This document shows positions 42,054 to 54,218 of a stretch of 64,000 nucleotides of DNA, piece by piece. Under the pieces are notes generated by a model. It made no database searches and was not told the origin of the DNA. It worked only from the letters and a program-made list of their open reading frames with translations. A program made the translations under genes and the position numbers. Origin of the DNA: Sedimentitalea xiamensis (GTDB taxonomy: Bacteria; Pseudomonadota; Alphaproteobacteria; Rhodobacterales; Rhodobacteraceae); assembly GCF_030164465.1 (NCBI RefSeq), contig NZ_JASNJE010000012.1:1-64000 (forward strand). Direction: 5' to 3'. Within the stretch, counting starts at the first letter, position 1. The number at the start of each line of letters is the position of its first letter.

Positions 42054-43697
42054 ATGCGAAGAGCAACCTTGGCGGCGGTCATGACCGTTGCCGTAGCGGG
42101 GTTTGCGGCCAGCACGGTCGCTGCCCAGGATCAAACGGAGAAACCCAATATCCTGTTCATCGTGTCCGATGACACCGGTTATGGCGATCTTGGCGCCTAT
42201 CTCGGCGGCGAGGCGCGCGGCATGCCGACACCGAACCTGGATCGGCTTGCCGATGAGGGCATGATGTTCACCCATTTTTATGCCCAGCCGAGCTGCACGC
42301 CCGGCCGCGCTGCCATGCAGACAGGGCGTATCCCGAACCGCTCCGGCATGACCACGGTGGCCTTTCAGGGCCAGGGCGGCGGTCTTCCGGCGGCGGAATG
42401 GACGCTTGCCTCGGTTCTGAAGACCGCAGGCTACAACACCTATTTCACCGGCAAGTGGCACCTCGGCGAAGACGATTACGCGCTCCCGAATGCCCAGGGC
42501 TACGACGAGATGAAATACGTTGGGCTTTATCACCTCAACGCCTATACCTATGCCGACCCGACCTGGTTCCCGGACATGCCCGACGATCTTCGCGAGATGT
42601 TCGTGAAGGTGACCAAGGGGTCGCTGTCCGGCAAGGCGGGTGAACAGGCGGTCGAGGACTTCAAGATCAACGGGCAATATGTCGATACGCCCGACAAGGG
42701 CGTCGTCGGCATTCCGTTCTTCGATGGTTACGTCGAAAAAGCGGCGATCGAGTTTCTCGACAAGGCCGCGCAGCAGGATGCGCCCTGGTACATCAATGTG
42801 AATTTCATGAAGGTGCACCAGCCGAACATGCCGGCGCCGGAATTCGAGCACAAGTCGATCTCGAAGACCAAATACGCGGATTCGGTCGTCGAACTGGATA
42901 CGCGGATCGGGAGAATTCTCGCCAAGCTGGAAGAAGTCGGCGAGGCGGACAACACCATCGTGTTCTACACCACCGATAACGGCGCGTGGCAAGACGTCTA
43001 TCCGGACGCCGGCTATACGCCGTTCCGCGGCACCAAGGGCACCGTCCGCGAAGGCGGCAACCGCGTTCCGGCCATGGTGCGCTGGCCTGGTCATGTCAAG
43101 CCCGACAGCAAGAGCGCGGCGGTCGTTGGCGGGCTCGACCTGATGGCCACCTTTGCCGCGGTGGCGGGCATTGACCTGCCGACCGAGGACCGCGAAGGCC
43201 AGCCGATCATATTCGACAGCTATGACATGACCCCGGTCTGGACTGGCGCCGGAGAGTCCAAGCGCTCTGCCTGGTTCTATTTCACCGAAGTCGAGCTCAC
43301 CCCCGGCGCAGCGCGCGTCGGGAATTACAAGGCCGTGTTCAATCTGCGCGGCGATGACGGGGCCGCGACCGGCGGTCTTGCCGTGGATGCGAACCTCGGC
43401 TGGAAAGGCCCGGAAAGCTATGTCGCAACCGTGCCGCAGGTGTTCAATCTGCTGGACGACCCGCAGGAGCGCTATGACCTGTTCATGAACAACTTCACCG
43501 AACGGACCTGGTATCTGCCGGTGATCAACGATCAGGTGAAGGAACTGATGCAGACCTATGTCAAGTATCCGCCGCGCAAGTTGCAGAGCGAGGTCTACAC
43601 CGGTCCGGTCACGCTCTCGCAGTACCAGCGGTTCCAGTACATCAGGGATTCGCTGGAAAAGGACGGTGTCAGCATCGGCCTGCCAACGGGCAACTGA
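42054..43697 (+). CDS. Exported arylsulfatase-type sulfatase
   Basis: 547 residues with a signal peptide (MRRATLAAVMTVAVAGFAAS, cleavage near VAAQ). Metal-site Asp39-Asp40 (FIVSDDTGYGD), formylglycine motif C81-T-P-G-R85, the KWHLGEDDY segment and the HQPNMP and TTDNGAWQD loops all fit type I arylsulfatases of the AtsA class. C81 must be converted to formylglycine by a sulfatase-modifying enzyme, which is not encoded in the window. Substrates in marine relatives include sulfated polysaccharides, but specificity cannot be read here. GAAGGA precedes the ATG. Confidence 0.9.
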   Translation: MRRATLAAVMTVAVAGFAASTVAAQDQTEKPNILFIVSDDTGYGDLGAYLGGEARGMPTPNLDRLADEGMMFTHFYAQPSCTPGRAAMQTGRIPNRSGMTTVAFQGQGGGLPAAEWTLASVLKTAGYNTYFTGKWHLGEDDYALPNAQGYDEMKYVGLYHLNAYTYADPTWFPDMPDDLREMFVKVTKGSLSGKAGEQAVEDFKINGQYVDTPDKGVVGIPFFDGYVEKAAIEFLDKAAQQDAPWYINVNFMKVHQPNMPAPEFEHKSISKTKYADSVVELDTRIGRILAKLEEVGEADNTIVFYTTDNGAWQDVYPDAGYTPFRGTKGTVREGGNRVPAMVRWPGHVKPDSKSAAVVGGLDLMATFAAVAGIDLPTEDREGQPIIFDSYDMTPVWTGAGESKRSAWFYFTEVELTPGAARVGNYKAVFNLRGDDGAATGGLAVDANLGWKGPESYVATVPQVFNLLDDPQERYDLFMNNFTERTWYLPVINDQVKELMQTYVKYPPRKLQSEVYTGPVTLSQYQRFQYIRDSLEKDGVSIGLPTGN

Positions 43698-43729
43698 CGG
43701 CCATCGGGGCGGATCGGAAAACAGGCAAC

Positions 43730-43752
43730 GGCCGGACTGTCGCGGTCCGGCC
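43730..43752. terminator. Strong hairpin 33 bp after the sulfatase stop
   Basis: Perfect 8-bp stem GGCCGGAC (43730-43737) / GTCCGGCC (43745-43752) with a 7-base loop. No T-run follows, so it may stabilise the 3' end of the sulfatase mRNA rather than terminate on its own. The rest of 43753-43952 contains nothing I can name. Confidence 0.45.
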
Positions 43753-43952
43753 GAATGCCTTGGCAAAGAAGTCTCGAATGTCCGGCCGGCCGGGCGCTGC
43801 GCCGGGGGGTGGATCCTGAAACCTGCGAGGGTTTCGCAGTGGCGCTGTCTTGCCGGAACGAAAGCGATTGTCGCGGTTTCGCGCCTTCGCACCCCGGAAA
43901 TAGCGAGCGGGCGACATTGGTTCCGGGTATCGGCCCAGATTCCGCCCAAACG

Positions 43953-43980
43953 AAAAAGGCCCCCGAAACGGGGGCCTTTT
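43953..43980. terminator. Bidirectional intrinsic terminator, sulfatase / ATP synthase operon
   Basis: Twelve-bp perfect stem: AAAAGGCCCCCG (43954-43965) / CGGGGGCCTTTT (43969-43980) with loop AAA. On the plus strand the stem ends in TTTT; on the minus strand in TTTTT. It lies 21 bp beyond the atpC stop and serves both converging transcripts. Confidence 0.9.
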
Positions 43981-44000
43981 CCAGTCCGTGCTGTCCGGGT

Positions 44001-44417
44001 TCAGACGTTGATGTGATCGCCCATGGCGACCATGTCCGCCAGCAGTTTGGCGGCGTCGTCGACCGGACCCGGTTCGTTCTTGAACGTCTCCTTGGCCGCT
44101 TCATGAGCGGCGCGGGCGTCCTCGATCATCTCGTCGATATGTGCGCGGGTCACTTCGTTCAGCGGGATCGCCTTTTCGGCCAGGACCGACAGGCTGGTCG
44201 CGTTGATCTCGGCAAAGCCGCCGGACACGACATATTCGGCCGTGCCTTCGGGGCCTTCCACGTGCAACACGCCGGGACGCAGGGTGGTAATGACGGGGGC
44301 ATGATCGGGCATTGCCGTCATGTCGCCATCCGCACCCGGAATCCGGACCGCGCTGACCCGAAGCGACGCGAGGCGACGCTCCGGGCTGACGAGATCGAAT
44401 TGCATTGTATCTGCCAT
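44001..44417 (-). CDS. atpC: F1F0 ATP synthase epsilon subunit
   Basis: 138 residues, normal for alphaproteobacterial epsilon. N-terminal beta-sandwich with [20 protein letters not shown] and [20 protein letters not shown], then a helical hairpin. Part of the rotating central stalk in F1. Last gene of atpHAGDC, 11 bp after atpD, followed at once by the strong terminator. Confidence 0.95.
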   Translation of the reverse strand: MADTMQFDLVSPERRLASLRVSAVRIPGADGDMTAMPDHAPVITTLRPGVLHVEGPEGTAEYVVSGGFAEINATSLSVLAEKAIPLNEVTRAHIDEMIEDARAAHEAAKETFKNEPGPVDDAAKLLADMVAMGDHINV

Positions 44418-44428
44418 CAGGCTGCTCC

Positions 44429-45853
<1,425 letters not shown>

Positions 45854-45871
45854 TTAGTTGTCTCCGGTTCC

Positions 45872-46747
45872 TTAGAGCGCTTCCGCGCCCGAAATGATTT
45901 CGATCAGTTCGTTGGTGATCACGGCCTGGCGCGACCGGTTGAATTCGATCGTCAGCTTTTCGATCATTTCGCCCGCGTTGCGGGTCGCGTTGTCCATGGC
46001 GGACATCCGCGCACCCTGTTCGCTGGCGCCGTTCTCCAGCAATGCAGCGAAGATCTGCGTCGCCACGCCCCGCGGCAGAAGATCGGCCAGGATGGCCTCT
46101 TCATCGGGCTCGTAGTCGTAGATCGTGCTGGCTTCGGCGCCTTCGGGCGCTTCGAACGCGGCAGGAATGATCTGCTGCGCCGTCGGGTTCTGGGTCACGA
46201 CGTTGACGAATTTCGAGTAGAAGATCGTCGCCACGTCGAATTCGCCCGCATCGAACCGCGCCAGGACGTCCTTGGCGATGCTCTGGGCGTCAGAATAGGC
46301 GACCCGCTTGATCTCGGTCATGTCGACATGACCGACGAACTTGTCCCTGAAGTCGCGTTTCAGCGCATCGCGGCCCTTCTTGCCGACGGTCAGGATCTTC
46401 ACGGTCTTGCCGGCGCGGATCAACTCGCCTGCCTTGATGCGGGCGAGCTTTGCGATGTTGCTGTTGAACCCGCCGCAGAGACCGCGTTCGGCGGTCATCA
46501 CGATCAGGAGGTGCACCTGATCGCTGCCCGTGCCGCTGAGCAGCTTGGGCGCGGAATCGGATCCACCGACCGACGCGGCCAGTTGCCCCATCACGGCGTT
46601 GAACCTTTCCGTGTAGGGGCGCGACTGTTCCGCACTTTCCTGCGCGCGGCGAAGTTTCGCCGCGGCAACCATTTGCATGGCCTTGGTGATCTTGCGAGTG
46701 CTCTTGACACTCTCGATCCTGTTTTTCAGGTCCTTGAGGCTTGGCAT
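45872..46747 (-). CDS. atpG: F1F0 ATP synthase gamma subunit
   Basis: 291 residues, standard length. N-terminal helix [20 protein letters not shown], the conserved [11 protein letters not shown] strand in the Rossmann-like middle, and the C-terminal helix ending [20 protein letters not shown]. Forms the rotor shaft. 11 bp after atpA. Confidence 0.97.
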   Translation of the reverse strand: MPSLKDLKNRIESVKSTRKITKAMQMVAAAKLRRAQESAEQSRPYTERFNAVMGQLAASVGGSDSAPKLLSGTGSDQVHLLIVMTAERGLCGGFNSNIAKLARIKAGELIRAGKTVKILTVGKKGRDALKRDFRDKFVGHVDMTEIKRVAYSDAQSIAKDVLARFDAGEFDVATIFYSKFVNVVTQNPTAQQIIPAAFEAPEGAEASTIYDYEPDEEAILADLLPRGVATQIFAALLENGASEQGARMSAMDNATRNAGEMIEKLTIEFNRSRQAVITNELIEIISGAEAL

Positions 46748-46758
46748 ATCTCAGACCC

Positions 46759-48297
46759 TCAAGCGAAATCAGCGGCGAATTCGTCGAGAGCTGCTTTCAC
46801 TTTTTCTTCGGCCTCGCCCTTGATCTTGGGATCTTCGGTGGTGAGGAATTTCAGCAGATCGGTATGCTTGCCGCGCAGATGCTTCAGCAGCCCGGTTTCG
46901 AACCGGCCCACATCGCTGACCGGCAGCTTGTCGAGATACCCGTTCACGCCGGCATAGATCACGCAGACGATTTCCGCGTTGGTCAGCGGCGAATACTGCG
47001 GCTGCTTCATCAGCTCGGTCAGGCGCGCGCCGCGGTTCAGCAACTGCTGGGTCGCCGCGTCGAGGTCGGAACCGAACTGGGCGAAAGCCGCCATTTCGCG
47101 ATACTGCGCCAGTTCCAGCTTGACCGGGCCGGCGACCGATTTCATCGCGTTGGTCTGGGCCGAGGAGCCCACGCGCGACACCGACAGACCGGTGTTCACG
47201 GCGGGGCGGATGCCCTGATAGAACAGTTCGGTTTCCAGGAAGATCTGACCGTCGGTGATCGAGATCACGTTGGTCGGAATGAACGCGGACACGTCGCCGC
47301 CCTGGGTTTCGATGATCGGCAGCGCGGTCAGCGAACCGGCGCCATTGTCTTCGTTCAGCTTGGCGGAACGTTCGAGCAGGCGGGAGTGCAGGTAGAACAC
47401 GTCGCCCGGATAGGCTTCACGTCCCGGCGGGCGGCGCAGCAGCAGCGACATCTGGCGGTAGGCGACAGCCTGCTTGGACAGGTCGTCATAAATGATCAGC
47501 GCGTGGCGGCCGTTGTCACGGAAATGCTCCGCCATGGCCGTTGCGGCATAGGGCGCGAGGAACTGGAGCGGCGCCGGATCCGACGCGGTCGCGGCCACGA
47601 CGATGGAGTAATCCATCGCGCCGTTTTCTTCCAGTTTCTTGACCAGCTGGGCCACGGTCGACCGCTTCTGGCCGATGGCGACATAGACGCAATACAGCTT
47701 CTTGGATTCGTCGTCGCCGGCAGCGTCGTTGTAGGATTTCTGGTTCAGGATCGTGTCGAGCGCCACGGCGGTCTTGCCGGTCTGGCGGTCGCCGATGATC
47801 AGTTCCCGCTGGCCACGGCCGATCGGGATCATCGCGTCGACCGATTTCAGGCCTGTCGCCATCGGTTCATGCACCGATTTGCGCGGGATGATGCCCGGTG
47901 CCTTGACGTCGGCGACGCCGCGCGCCTTGGCGTTGATCGGACCCTTGCCGTCCAGCGGGTTGCCCAGACCGTCGACAACGCGGCCCAGGAGTTCGTCGCC
48001 GATCGGAACGTCCACGATCGAGTTCGTGCGCTTGACGGTGTCGCCTTCCTTGATTTCCCGGTCCGAGCCGAAGATCACGATGCCGACGTTGTCGCTTTCC
48101 AGGTTCAGGGCCATGCCCTGGATGCCGCCCGGAAACTCGACCATTTCACCGGCCTGAACGTTGTCGAGGCCATAAACGCGGGCGATACCGTCGCCAACGC
48201 TCAGCACGCGACCGACTTCGGCCACCTCGGCTTCCTGACCAAAATTCTTGATCTGGTCTTTCAGGATCGCAGAAATCTCTGCTGCTTGGATACCCAT
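46759..48297 (-). CDS. atpA: F1F0 ATP synthase alpha subunit
   Basis: 512 residues. P-loop GDRQTGKT near 170-177, the arginine finger region in [11 protein letters not shown], and the typical N-terminus [19 protein letters not shown]. Its ATG follows the atpH TAA with no spacer, so the ribosome site lies inside atpH. Confidence 0.97.
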   Translation of the reverse strand: MGIQAAEISAILKDQIKNFGQEAEVAEVGRVLSVGDGIARVYGLDNVQAGEMVEFPGGIQGMALNLESDNVGIVIFGSDREIKEGDTVKRTNSIVDVPIGDELLGRVVDGLGNPLDGKGPINAKARGVADVKAPGIIPRKSVHEPMATGLKSVDAMIPIGRGQRELIIGDRQTGKTAVALDTILNQKSYNDAAGDDESKKLYCVYVAIGQKRSTVAQLVKKLEENGAMDYSIVVAATASDPAPLQFLAPYAATAMAEHFRDNGRHALIIYDDLSKQAVAYRQMSLLLRRPPGREAYPGDVFYLHSRLLERSAKLNEDNGAGSLTALPIIETQGGDVSAFIPTNVISITDGQIFLETELFYQGIRPAVNTGLSVSRVGSSAQTNAMKSVAGPVKLELAQYREMAAFAQFGSDLDAATQQLLNRGARLTELMKQPQYSPLTNAEIVCVIYAGVNGYLDKLPVSDVGRFETGLLKHLRGKHTDLLKFLTTEDPKIKGEAEEKVKAALDEFAADFA

Positions 48298-48864
48298 TTA
48301 TCCGACCTCTTTCATTGCATTCTGAAGGGAGTTGAGTCGCGAGCGGATCGATGTGTCGATCATTTTCGATCCGACCTTTACGACAAGACCGCCGATGAGG
48401 CTTTCATCGACGGTCGCATTGACGGTGACGGTCTTGCCGACGCGCTCTTTCAGCGTCGCGGCGAGTTTTTCGGTCTGTGCCTTGGTCAGCGCTTTGGCGC
48501 TGGTCACCTCGGCGGTGACTTCGCCGCGTTCGTCGGCCAGCTGTTCGCGCAGGGCGCTGACCAGTTGCGGAACGACAAAGAGCCGGCGTTTCTGCGCCAT
48601 CAGCGCAAGTGCCTGGCCCAGCACCGGGGCGAGGTCCATTTTCTTCGCAATGGCGGAAATCGCGGATTCCTGTTCGTTGCGCGAGATCAGCGGCGACTGG
48701 ATCAGGCTGCGCAGCTCGGCGCTTTCGGACAGCGCGGCGGCCAGGTCGTTGATGCTGGTTTCAAGGCCATCGAGGTTCTTGTTGTCTTGCGCGATCTCGA
48801 AGATCGCCGTGGCATAGCGCGCTGCTATGCCCGCGGAAATCGAAGCTGGTTCGGACACGTCCAC
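48298..48864 (-). CDS. atpH: F1F0 ATP synthase delta subunit (OSCP)
   Basis: 188 residues, slightly longer than the enterobacterial subunit but normal for alphaproteobacteria. N-terminal helical domain (ISAGIAARYATAIFEIAQD) and the conserved C-terminal GGLVVKVGSKMIDTSIRSRL. Connects F1 to the peripheral stalk. First gene of the F1-only operon; F0 genes are elsewhere, as usual in this group. Confidence 0.95.
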   Translation of the reverse strand: MDVSEPASISAGIAARYATAIFEIAQDNKNLDGLETSINDLAAALSESAELRSLIQSPLISRNEQESAISAIAKKMDLAPVLGQALALMAQKRRLFVVPQLVSALREQLADERGEVTAEVTSAKALTKAQTEKLAATLKERVGKTVTVNATVDESLIGGLVVKVGSKMIDTSIRSRLNSLQNAMKEVG

Positions 48865-49190
48865 CCTTCCGATACTTGGCCCCGGTTTGCTGCGGTCGCG
48901 CAGTGTCCGGGGGCGTGAAGACGCCCCGCCAAACGGCAGGGCAGCAAAATCAGCGTGGATGTAGCAGAGCCCCTGCTTGCCCGCAACAACCTATAGCGAT
49001 AACATCTGCAGCCATAAATTCCATGTTATTAAGGCGTTAGTCCAGGTGCGACCGTATGCGCCTTCTTTGCGCATCTTAAAAATACAGGGATTTTGCGCAA
49101 TTAGGCGATTCCTGAACGTGCGCGACGCCGAAAAGCCGTGCTCCGGTGCTGTCTGGCCCGCATGGCCACCCGGCGGGGCGGCGGGGCGGG
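48865..49190. other. 326-bp upstream region of the F1 operon
   Basis: No gene seen. A hairpin GGGGCGT (48910-48916) / ACGCCCC (48921-48927) with loop GAAG would lie in the 5' leader of atpH. The part 48985-49110 is AT-rich compared with its surroundings and is the probable promoter area for the operon on the minus strand; I cannot assign -35/-10 boxes safely. Confidence 0.4.
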
Positions 49191-49925
49191 TCAGGCCGGT
49201 TTCGCCAGCCCCTCCAGCGCCTTTATCGGCCGCTTCCCGGCTTTCCGGGCGACCGTGCCGGTCGGCGGCAGAACGCGTTTGCTCGCCTCGACCATGAACA
49301 CCCCTCCCGGAAAGACGGTTGGCAGCCGGCTGCCATATTTCTCGAAGAGCGGCCCGGACTTCAGCCAGAACCGGCGCGAGGATGGCGGCTGGTAGAGCGC
49401 GGCGCCGTTGCGTTCCGGCAGGAACTGGTGCTTCTTCAGCTGGGTTTCCAGCTGCCCGAGCGTGTAGGGCCTGCCGTAGCCAAACGGTGTCCGGTCGCTG
49501 CGCGACCACAATCCGGCCCGGTTCGGAACGATGAACATCGCCTTGCCGCCGGGACCGAGGACGCGCCAGCATTCGTCCAGCAGGCGCGAGGGGCGTTCGG
49601 AGGTCTCGAGCCCGTGCATCACCACCAGTTTGTCCACATGACCGGTTTCGATCGGCCAGAGCGTTTCCTCGGACAGGACCGAGACATTGGGCAGAGCCGG
49701 CGGCCAAGGCATGACGCCCTGCGGCGCGGGCATCAACGCGATCACCCGGCGCGCATCCGCAATATAGGGCCGCAGCAGCGGAACCGCGAATCCGAACCCG
49801 AGCACTGTCTGCCCCTTGGCCTCGGGCCAAAGCGCGATCAGGCGTCCCCGCACAGAGGCCTGCGCCGCGCGTCCAAGCGTGCTGCGGTAGTAGAAGTTCC
49901 TCAGATCCTGCACATCAAGATGCAT
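49191..49925 (-). CDS. Class I SAM-dependent methyltransferase
   Basis: 244 residues from the ATG at 49925 ([20 protein letters not shown]). SAM motif I is [15 protein letters not shown], post-I acidic end replaced by ALMPA, and the methyltransferase_11 segment [18 protein letters not shown] is clear. Substrate unknown. It is divergent from gloB with only 61 bp between starts; such a methyltransferase next to gloB is a common alphaproteobacterial arrangement as far as I recall, so a linked but undefined role is possible. Confidence 0.85.
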   Translation of the reverse strand: MHLDVQDLRNFYYRSTLGRAAQASVRGRLIALWPEAKGQTVLGFGFAVPLLRPYIADARRVIALMPAPQGVMPWPPALPNVSVLSEETLWPIETGHVDKLVVMHGLETSERPSRLLDECWRVLGPGGKAMFIVPNRAGLWSRSDRTPFGYGRPYTLGQLETQLKKHQFLPERNGAALYQPPSSRRFWLKSGPLFEKYGSRLPTVFPGGVFMVEASKRVLPPTGTVARKAGKRPIKALEGLAKPA

Positions 49926-49986
49926 TGCGGGTGCCCGTCTGATCGGCCAAGCTGCCGACAATGTAACAACGAAAGGGCGAAAGACC

Positions 49987-50754
49987 ATGCCTATCGAGAT
50001 CGTGACGATCCCCTGTCTCAACGACAACTACGCCTTTCTGGCGCATGATCCGGCCAGCGGAGACACCGCGCTGGTGGACGTTCCGGAAGCGGCGCCGATC
50101 CTTGCGGCGCTCGGGGAGCGGGGCTGGACGCTGAGCCATGTTTTCCTGACGCATCATCATGCCGATCACGTGCAGGGCCTGAAGGAAGTCCTGTCGCAGC
50201 ACCGCGCCAATGTCGTTGGGGCGGCGGCGGATGCCCACCGCCTGCCGAAGCTCGATATTGCCGTGGCCGAAGGCGACACCGTGCATGTGGGCAAGGAAGT
50301 CGGACATGTGATGGACGTCTCGGGGCATACGGTCGGGCATGTCGCTTACCACTTCCCGGACAGTGCGGCGGTCTTCACAGCCGACAGCCTGATGGCCCTG
50401 GGCTGCGGGCGTCTGTTCGAAGGCACCGCGCCGCAGATGTGGGCGTCCCTGGGCAAGCTCGCGGCCTTGCCTGACGAAACCCTCGTCTATTCCGGCCATG
50501 AATACACAAGGGCCAACGGCGCATTCGCCCTGACCATTGAACCGGACAATCCGGACCTTATATCCAGGGTCCGCGACATCGCGGCGGCGCGATCCAGGGG
50601 CGAACCGACGGTGCCGTCTTCCCTGGCTCTCGAAAAGGCCACCAACCCCTTTCTGCGTGCGACGGTGCCTGCGGTTCAGGCGAATGTCGGGCTTTCGGGG
50701 GCCGACCCGGTCGAGGTCTTTGCCGAGATCCGTGCCCGCAAGGACCGGTTTTGA
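49987..50754 (+). CDS. gloB: Hydroxyacylglutathione hydrolase (glyoxalase II)
   Basis: 255-residue metallo-beta-lactamase-fold enzyme splitting S-lactoylglutathione. Metal motif THHHADH at 55-61, later ligands in [11 protein letters not shown] and [17 protein letters not shown], and the C-terminal [12 protein letters not shown] and substrate-binding NPFLR segments are all as in GloB. AAAG-rich sequence precedes the ATG. Promoter must lie in the short divergent spacer with the methyltransferase gene. Confidence 0.94.
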   Translation: MPIEIVTIPCLNDNYAFLAHDPASGDTALVDVPEAAPILAALGERGWTLSHVFLTHHHADHVQGLKEVLSQHRANVVGAAADAHRLPKLDIAVAEGDTVHVGKEVGHVMDVSGHTVGHVAYHFPDSAAVFTADSLMALGCGRLFEGTAPQMWASLGKLAALPDETLVYSGHEYTRANGAFALTIEPDNPDLISRVRDIAAARSRGEPTVPSSLALEKATNPFLRATVPAVQANVGLSGADPVEVFAEIRARKDRF

Positions 50755-50928
50755 TGCCGGATTTCTGCGCGTCAAGGTGACGAGTGCACTTTTTGTGACC
50801 ATAAATCGAAATAAAAAACTTGAAGCCGGGGCGTGATCAACCAAACTCTAATACTATGAGGACATGGTTGGTTCAGGAACGCAGCAAAGATTTGCGTCCC
50901 ACCCGACCCAGACAAGAGGAGCACGCCC

Positions 50929-53250
50929 GTGCCTTCATTCTCGAGCACACTTGAACAGGCCATCCACGCCGCGCTCGCGCTGGCGAATGAACGGCGCCAC
51001 GAATTCGCTACGCTGGAACATCTGCTGCTGGCCTTGCTGGACGAACCGGACGCGATCCGGGTGATGAAGGCGTGCAGCGTCGATCTTGGCGAATTGCGCA
51101 GCACACTGGTCGAATTCGTGGACGAGGACCTGTCCAACCTCGTGACCGATATCGACGGGTCGGAAGCGGTTCCGACCGCCGCGTTCCAGCGGGTGATCCA
51201 GCGTGCCGCGATTCATGTGCAGTCTTCGGGACGCACCGAAGTCACCGGCGCCAACGTGCTGGTAGCCATTTTCGCCGAACGTGAAAGCAACGCGGCCTAT
51301 TTCCTGCAGGAACAGGAAATGACGCGCTACGATGCGGTCAATTTCATCGCGCACGGGGTGGCCAAGGATCCGGCGTTCGGGGAATCGCGCCCGGTGAGCG
51401 GCGCGCCCGAGGCGGAAGAAGAACCCCAGGGCGTGACCGAGGGCGAAAAGAAGGAAAGCGCCCTTGCCAAGTATTGCGTCGACCTGAACGCGAAATCGCG
51501 CGAAGGCGACATCGACCCCCTGATCGGCCGCGATCAGGAAGTGGAGCGGTGCATCCAGGTTCTGTGCCGCCGGCGCAAGAACAATCCGCTGCTCGTCGGC
51601 GATCCGGGGGTCGGCAAGACCGCCATTGCAGAAGGGCTGGCGCGCAAGATCGTTGCCGGTGAAACGCCCGAGGTCCTGTCCAGGACGACGATCTATTCGC
51701 TGGACATGGGGGCCTTGCTGGCCGGAACCCGGTATCGCGGCGATTTCGAAGAACGGCTCAAGGCGGTCGTCACCGAACTCGAGGCGCACAAGGATGCGGT
51801 GCTTTTCATCGACGAAATTCATACGGTGATCGGCGCTGGGGCGACCTCCGGTGGGGCGATGGACGCCTCCAACCTGCTGAAGCCCGCGCTTCAGGGCGGC
51901 AAGCTGCGCACCATGGGGTCCACCACCTACAAGGAATTCCGCCAGCATTTCGAAAAGGACCGCGCACTGAGCCGCCGGTTCCAGAAAATCGACATCAACG
52001 AACCGTCGATCGAGGATTCCGTCAAGATCCTCAAGGGCCTGAAGCCCTATTTCGAGGAGCATCACGGCGTCAAATACACTGCGGACGCGATCAAGACCGC
52101 CGTGGAACTGGCGGCGCGCTACATCAATGACCGCAAGCTGCCGGACAGCGCCATCGACGTGATCGACGAAGCGGGCGCCGCCCAGCATCTGGTCGTCGCT
52201 GCGAAACGGCGCAAGACCATCGGCACCAAGGAAGTCGAAGCCGTGGTGGCCAAGATCGCCCGTATTCCGCCCAAGAACGTCAGCAAGGACGACGCCGAGG
52301 TTCTCAAGGATCTCGAAGGGTCGCTCAAGCGCGTCGTCTTCGGTCAGGATGCAGCCATCGAAGCCTTGTCGAGCGCGATCAAGCTGTCGCGGGCCGGGCT
52401 GCGCGAACCCGAAAAGCCGATCGGGAATTATCTCTTCGCCGGTCCGACAGGCGTCGGCAAGACCGAGGTGGCGAAACAGTTGGCGGATACGCTGGGCGTC
52501 GAACTGCTGCGCTTTGACATGTCGGAATACATGGAAAAACATGCGGTATCCCGCCTGATCGGCGCGCCTCCGGGCTATGTCGGATTCGACCAGGGCGGCA
52601 TGCTGACAGACGGTGTGGACCAGCATCCGCATTGCGTCCTGTTGCTGGACGAAATCGAAAAGGCGCATCCCGACGTCTACAACATCCTACTTCAGGTGAT
52701 GGATCACGGAGAACTGACGGATCACAACGGGCGCACGGTCAGCTTCCGCAACGTGGTGCTGATCATGACATCCAACGCGGGGGCGCAGGAACAGGCGCAA
52801 TCGGCGATCGGTTTCGGCCGGGATCGCCGCGAGGGCGAGGATACCGCAGCCATCGAGCGCACATTCACGCCCGAATTCCGCAACCGTCTGGACGCGGTGA
52901 TTTCCTTTGCGCCGCTGCCGAAATCCGTCATTCTTCAGGTGGTGGAAAAGTTCGTTCTGCAACTGGAAGCGCAGCTGATGGACCGCAACGTGACCATCGA
53001 ACTGACCAAGGCCGCAGCGGAATGGCTGGCGGATAAGGGATACGACGACAAGATGGGAGCCCGCCCCCTCGGCCGCGTGATCCAGGAACACATCAAGAAA
53101 CCCCTGGCCGAAGAACTTCTGTTCGGAAAGCTGGCCAAGGGTGGCGTCGTCAAGGTCGGCATGAAGGACGGCAAACTGGATCTTCGGATCGAGGGGCCGG
53201 ACAAGCCGCGCCTGTCGGGAAACAAGCCGCCTCTGTTGACTGCGGACTGA
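50929..53250 (+). CDS. clpA: ATP-dependent Clp protease ATP-binding subunit ClpA
   Basis: 773 residues. N-terminal Clp_N repeat domain ([20 protein letters not shown]), AAA module 1 with Walker A GDPGVGKT at 224-231, AAA module 2 with GPTGVGKT at 505-512, and the ClpP-docking loop in the second module (IGFGRD, ClpA-type). It lacks the coiled-coil middle domain of ClpB, so ClpA is the right call. GTG start at 50929 with GAGGAG 8 bases upstream. The usual upstream clpS is not adjacent. Unfolds substrates for ClpP. Confidence 0.94.
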   Translation: MPSFSSTLEQAIHAALALANERRHEFATLEHLLLALLDEPDAIRVMKACSVDLGELRSTLVEFVDEDLSNLVTDIDGSEAVPTAAFQRVIQRAAIHVQSSGRTEVTGANVLVAIFAERESNAAYFLQEQEMTRYDAVNFIAHGVAKDPAFGESRPVSGAPEAEEEPQGVTEGEKKESALAKYCVDLNAKSREGDIDPLIGRDQEVERCIQVLCRRRKNNPLLVGDPGVGKTAIAEGLARKIVAGETPEVLSRTTIYSLDMGALLAGTRYRGDFEERLKAVVTELEAHKDAVLFIDEIHTVIGAGATSGGAMDASNLLKPALQGGKLRTMGSTTYKEFRQHFEKDRALSRRFQKIDINEPSIEDSVKILKGLKPYFEEHHGVKYTADAIKTAVELAARYINDRKLPDSAIDVIDEAGAAQHLVVAAKRRKTIGTKEVEAVVAKIARIPPKNVSKDDAEVLKDLEGSLKRVVFGQDAAIEALSSAIKLSRAGLREPEKPIGNYLFAGPTGVGKTEVAKQLADTLGVELLRFDMSEYMEKHAVSRLIGAPPGYVGFDQGGMLTDGVDQHPHCVLLLDEIEKAHPDVYNILLQVMDHGELTDHNGRTVSFRNVVLIMTSNAGAQEQAQSAIGFGRDRREGEDTAAIERTFTPEFRNRLDAVISFAPLPKSVILQVVEKFVLQLEAQLMDRNVTIELTKAAAEWLADKGYDDKMGARPLGRVIQEHIKKPLAEELLFGKLAKGGVVKVGMKDGKLDLRIEGPDKPRLSGNKPPLLTAD

Positions 53251-54212
53251 TGCGGGCGGCGTTGGCCGCTGTGATCCTGTCGCTCGCCGCGCCCGTCGCG
53301 GCGGGCGATTTCGTTCTGGACCTGCCGATTGGCTGCGATCTGGGCGAAACCTGCCACATACAACATTTCGTCGATCGCGATCCCGGCAAGGGAGCGATGG
53401 ATTTCCGGTGCGGGCATATGACCTATGACGGTCACAAGGGAACGGATTTCGCACTCGCGACTCTCGCGGACATGCGCCGGGGCGTCGACATTCTGACCGC
53501 CGCGCCGGGTGTCGTGACCGCCCAGCGCGACGGGATGCCCGACATGGCGTTCGACGACGGCAATGCGGCACAGGTCGAGGGAAGGGAATGCGGCAACGGA
53601 GTCGTGATCGAACACGAGGGCGGATGGGAAACGCAATATTGCCACATGAAATCCGGCTCGATCGCCGTGTCCGAGGGGGACAGGCTCTCCGCCGGCGCCG
53701 TGCTCGGGCAAGTGGGGCTGAGCGGCAAGACGACCTTTCCGCACCTGCACCTGTCCGTTCGCCGCGAAGCGGCCGTGATTGATCCTTTCGATGTCGATCC
53801 GGCAGGGAACTGCGGCTACAACCCCCTGTCGATCTGGCGCGAGACGCCGCCTTACCGGGCGGGCGGTCTGATCGGCGCGGGATTCGCCGATGGCGTGCCA
53901 ACCTATGATGCAATTCGCGACGGTTCTGTCCCCGAGACCGATCTGACGCGCGATTCAGCGGTGCTGGTTCTGTTCGGATTTGCCTATGGCGGGCGAGAAG
54001 GTGACGAAATGCGCCTGATCCTGACCGGCCCGGAGGGCGAGATCCTGTCTCATGCCGAACGGCTGGACAGGGCGCAGGCGCAGTTCTTCCGCGCCGCCGG
54101 CAAACGCAGGCCCGCCGCCGGGTGGCCCGCCGGACCTTACGAGGGCCTCGTGATCCTGCTGCGCGACGATGTGGAGCTGGACAGAAAACCGATCCGGATC
54201 AGGGTCGATTGA
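53250..54212 (+). CDS. Exported M23-family metallopeptidase
   Basis: 320 residues with a signal peptide ([19 protein letters not shown]). LytM domain metal ligands: H62 and D66 (GHKGTD), H132 (QYCHM) and H165-L-H167 (PHLHLS). All catalytic ligands are present, so it is probably an active peptidoglycan endopeptidase. Its ATG overlaps the clpA stop by one base (TGATG), an unusual coupling of a cytoplasmic unfoldase and an envelope hydrolase. Convergent with the OmpA/MotB-like gene. Confidence 0.88.
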   Translation: MRAALAAVILSLAAPVAAGDFVLDLPIGCDLGETCHIQHFVDRDPGKGAMDFRCGHMTYDGHKGTDFALATLADMRRGVDILTAAPGVVTAQRDGMPDMAFDDGNAAQVEGRECGNGVVIEHEGGWETQYCHMKSGSIAVSEGDRLSAGAVLGQVGLSGKTTFPHLHLSVRREAAVIDPFDVDPAGNCGYNPLSIWRETPPYRAGGLIGAGFADGVPTYDAIRDGSVPETDLTRDSAVLVLFGFAYGGREGDEMRLILTGPEGEILSHAERLDRAQAQFFRAAGKRRPAAGWPAGPYEGLVILLRDDVELDRKPIRIRVD

Positions 54213-54218
54213 CCCTCA

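Noticed and set aside
46741-48918. 725-residue open frame on the plus strand
   Set aside because: Antisense to atpA and atpH; long antisense frames are a shadow of the high-GC codon pattern.
50755-50928. Heat-shock (RpoH-type) promoter before clpA
   Set aside because: CTTGAA occurs near 50819, but no matching -10 element is found at the right distance; not reported as a feature.
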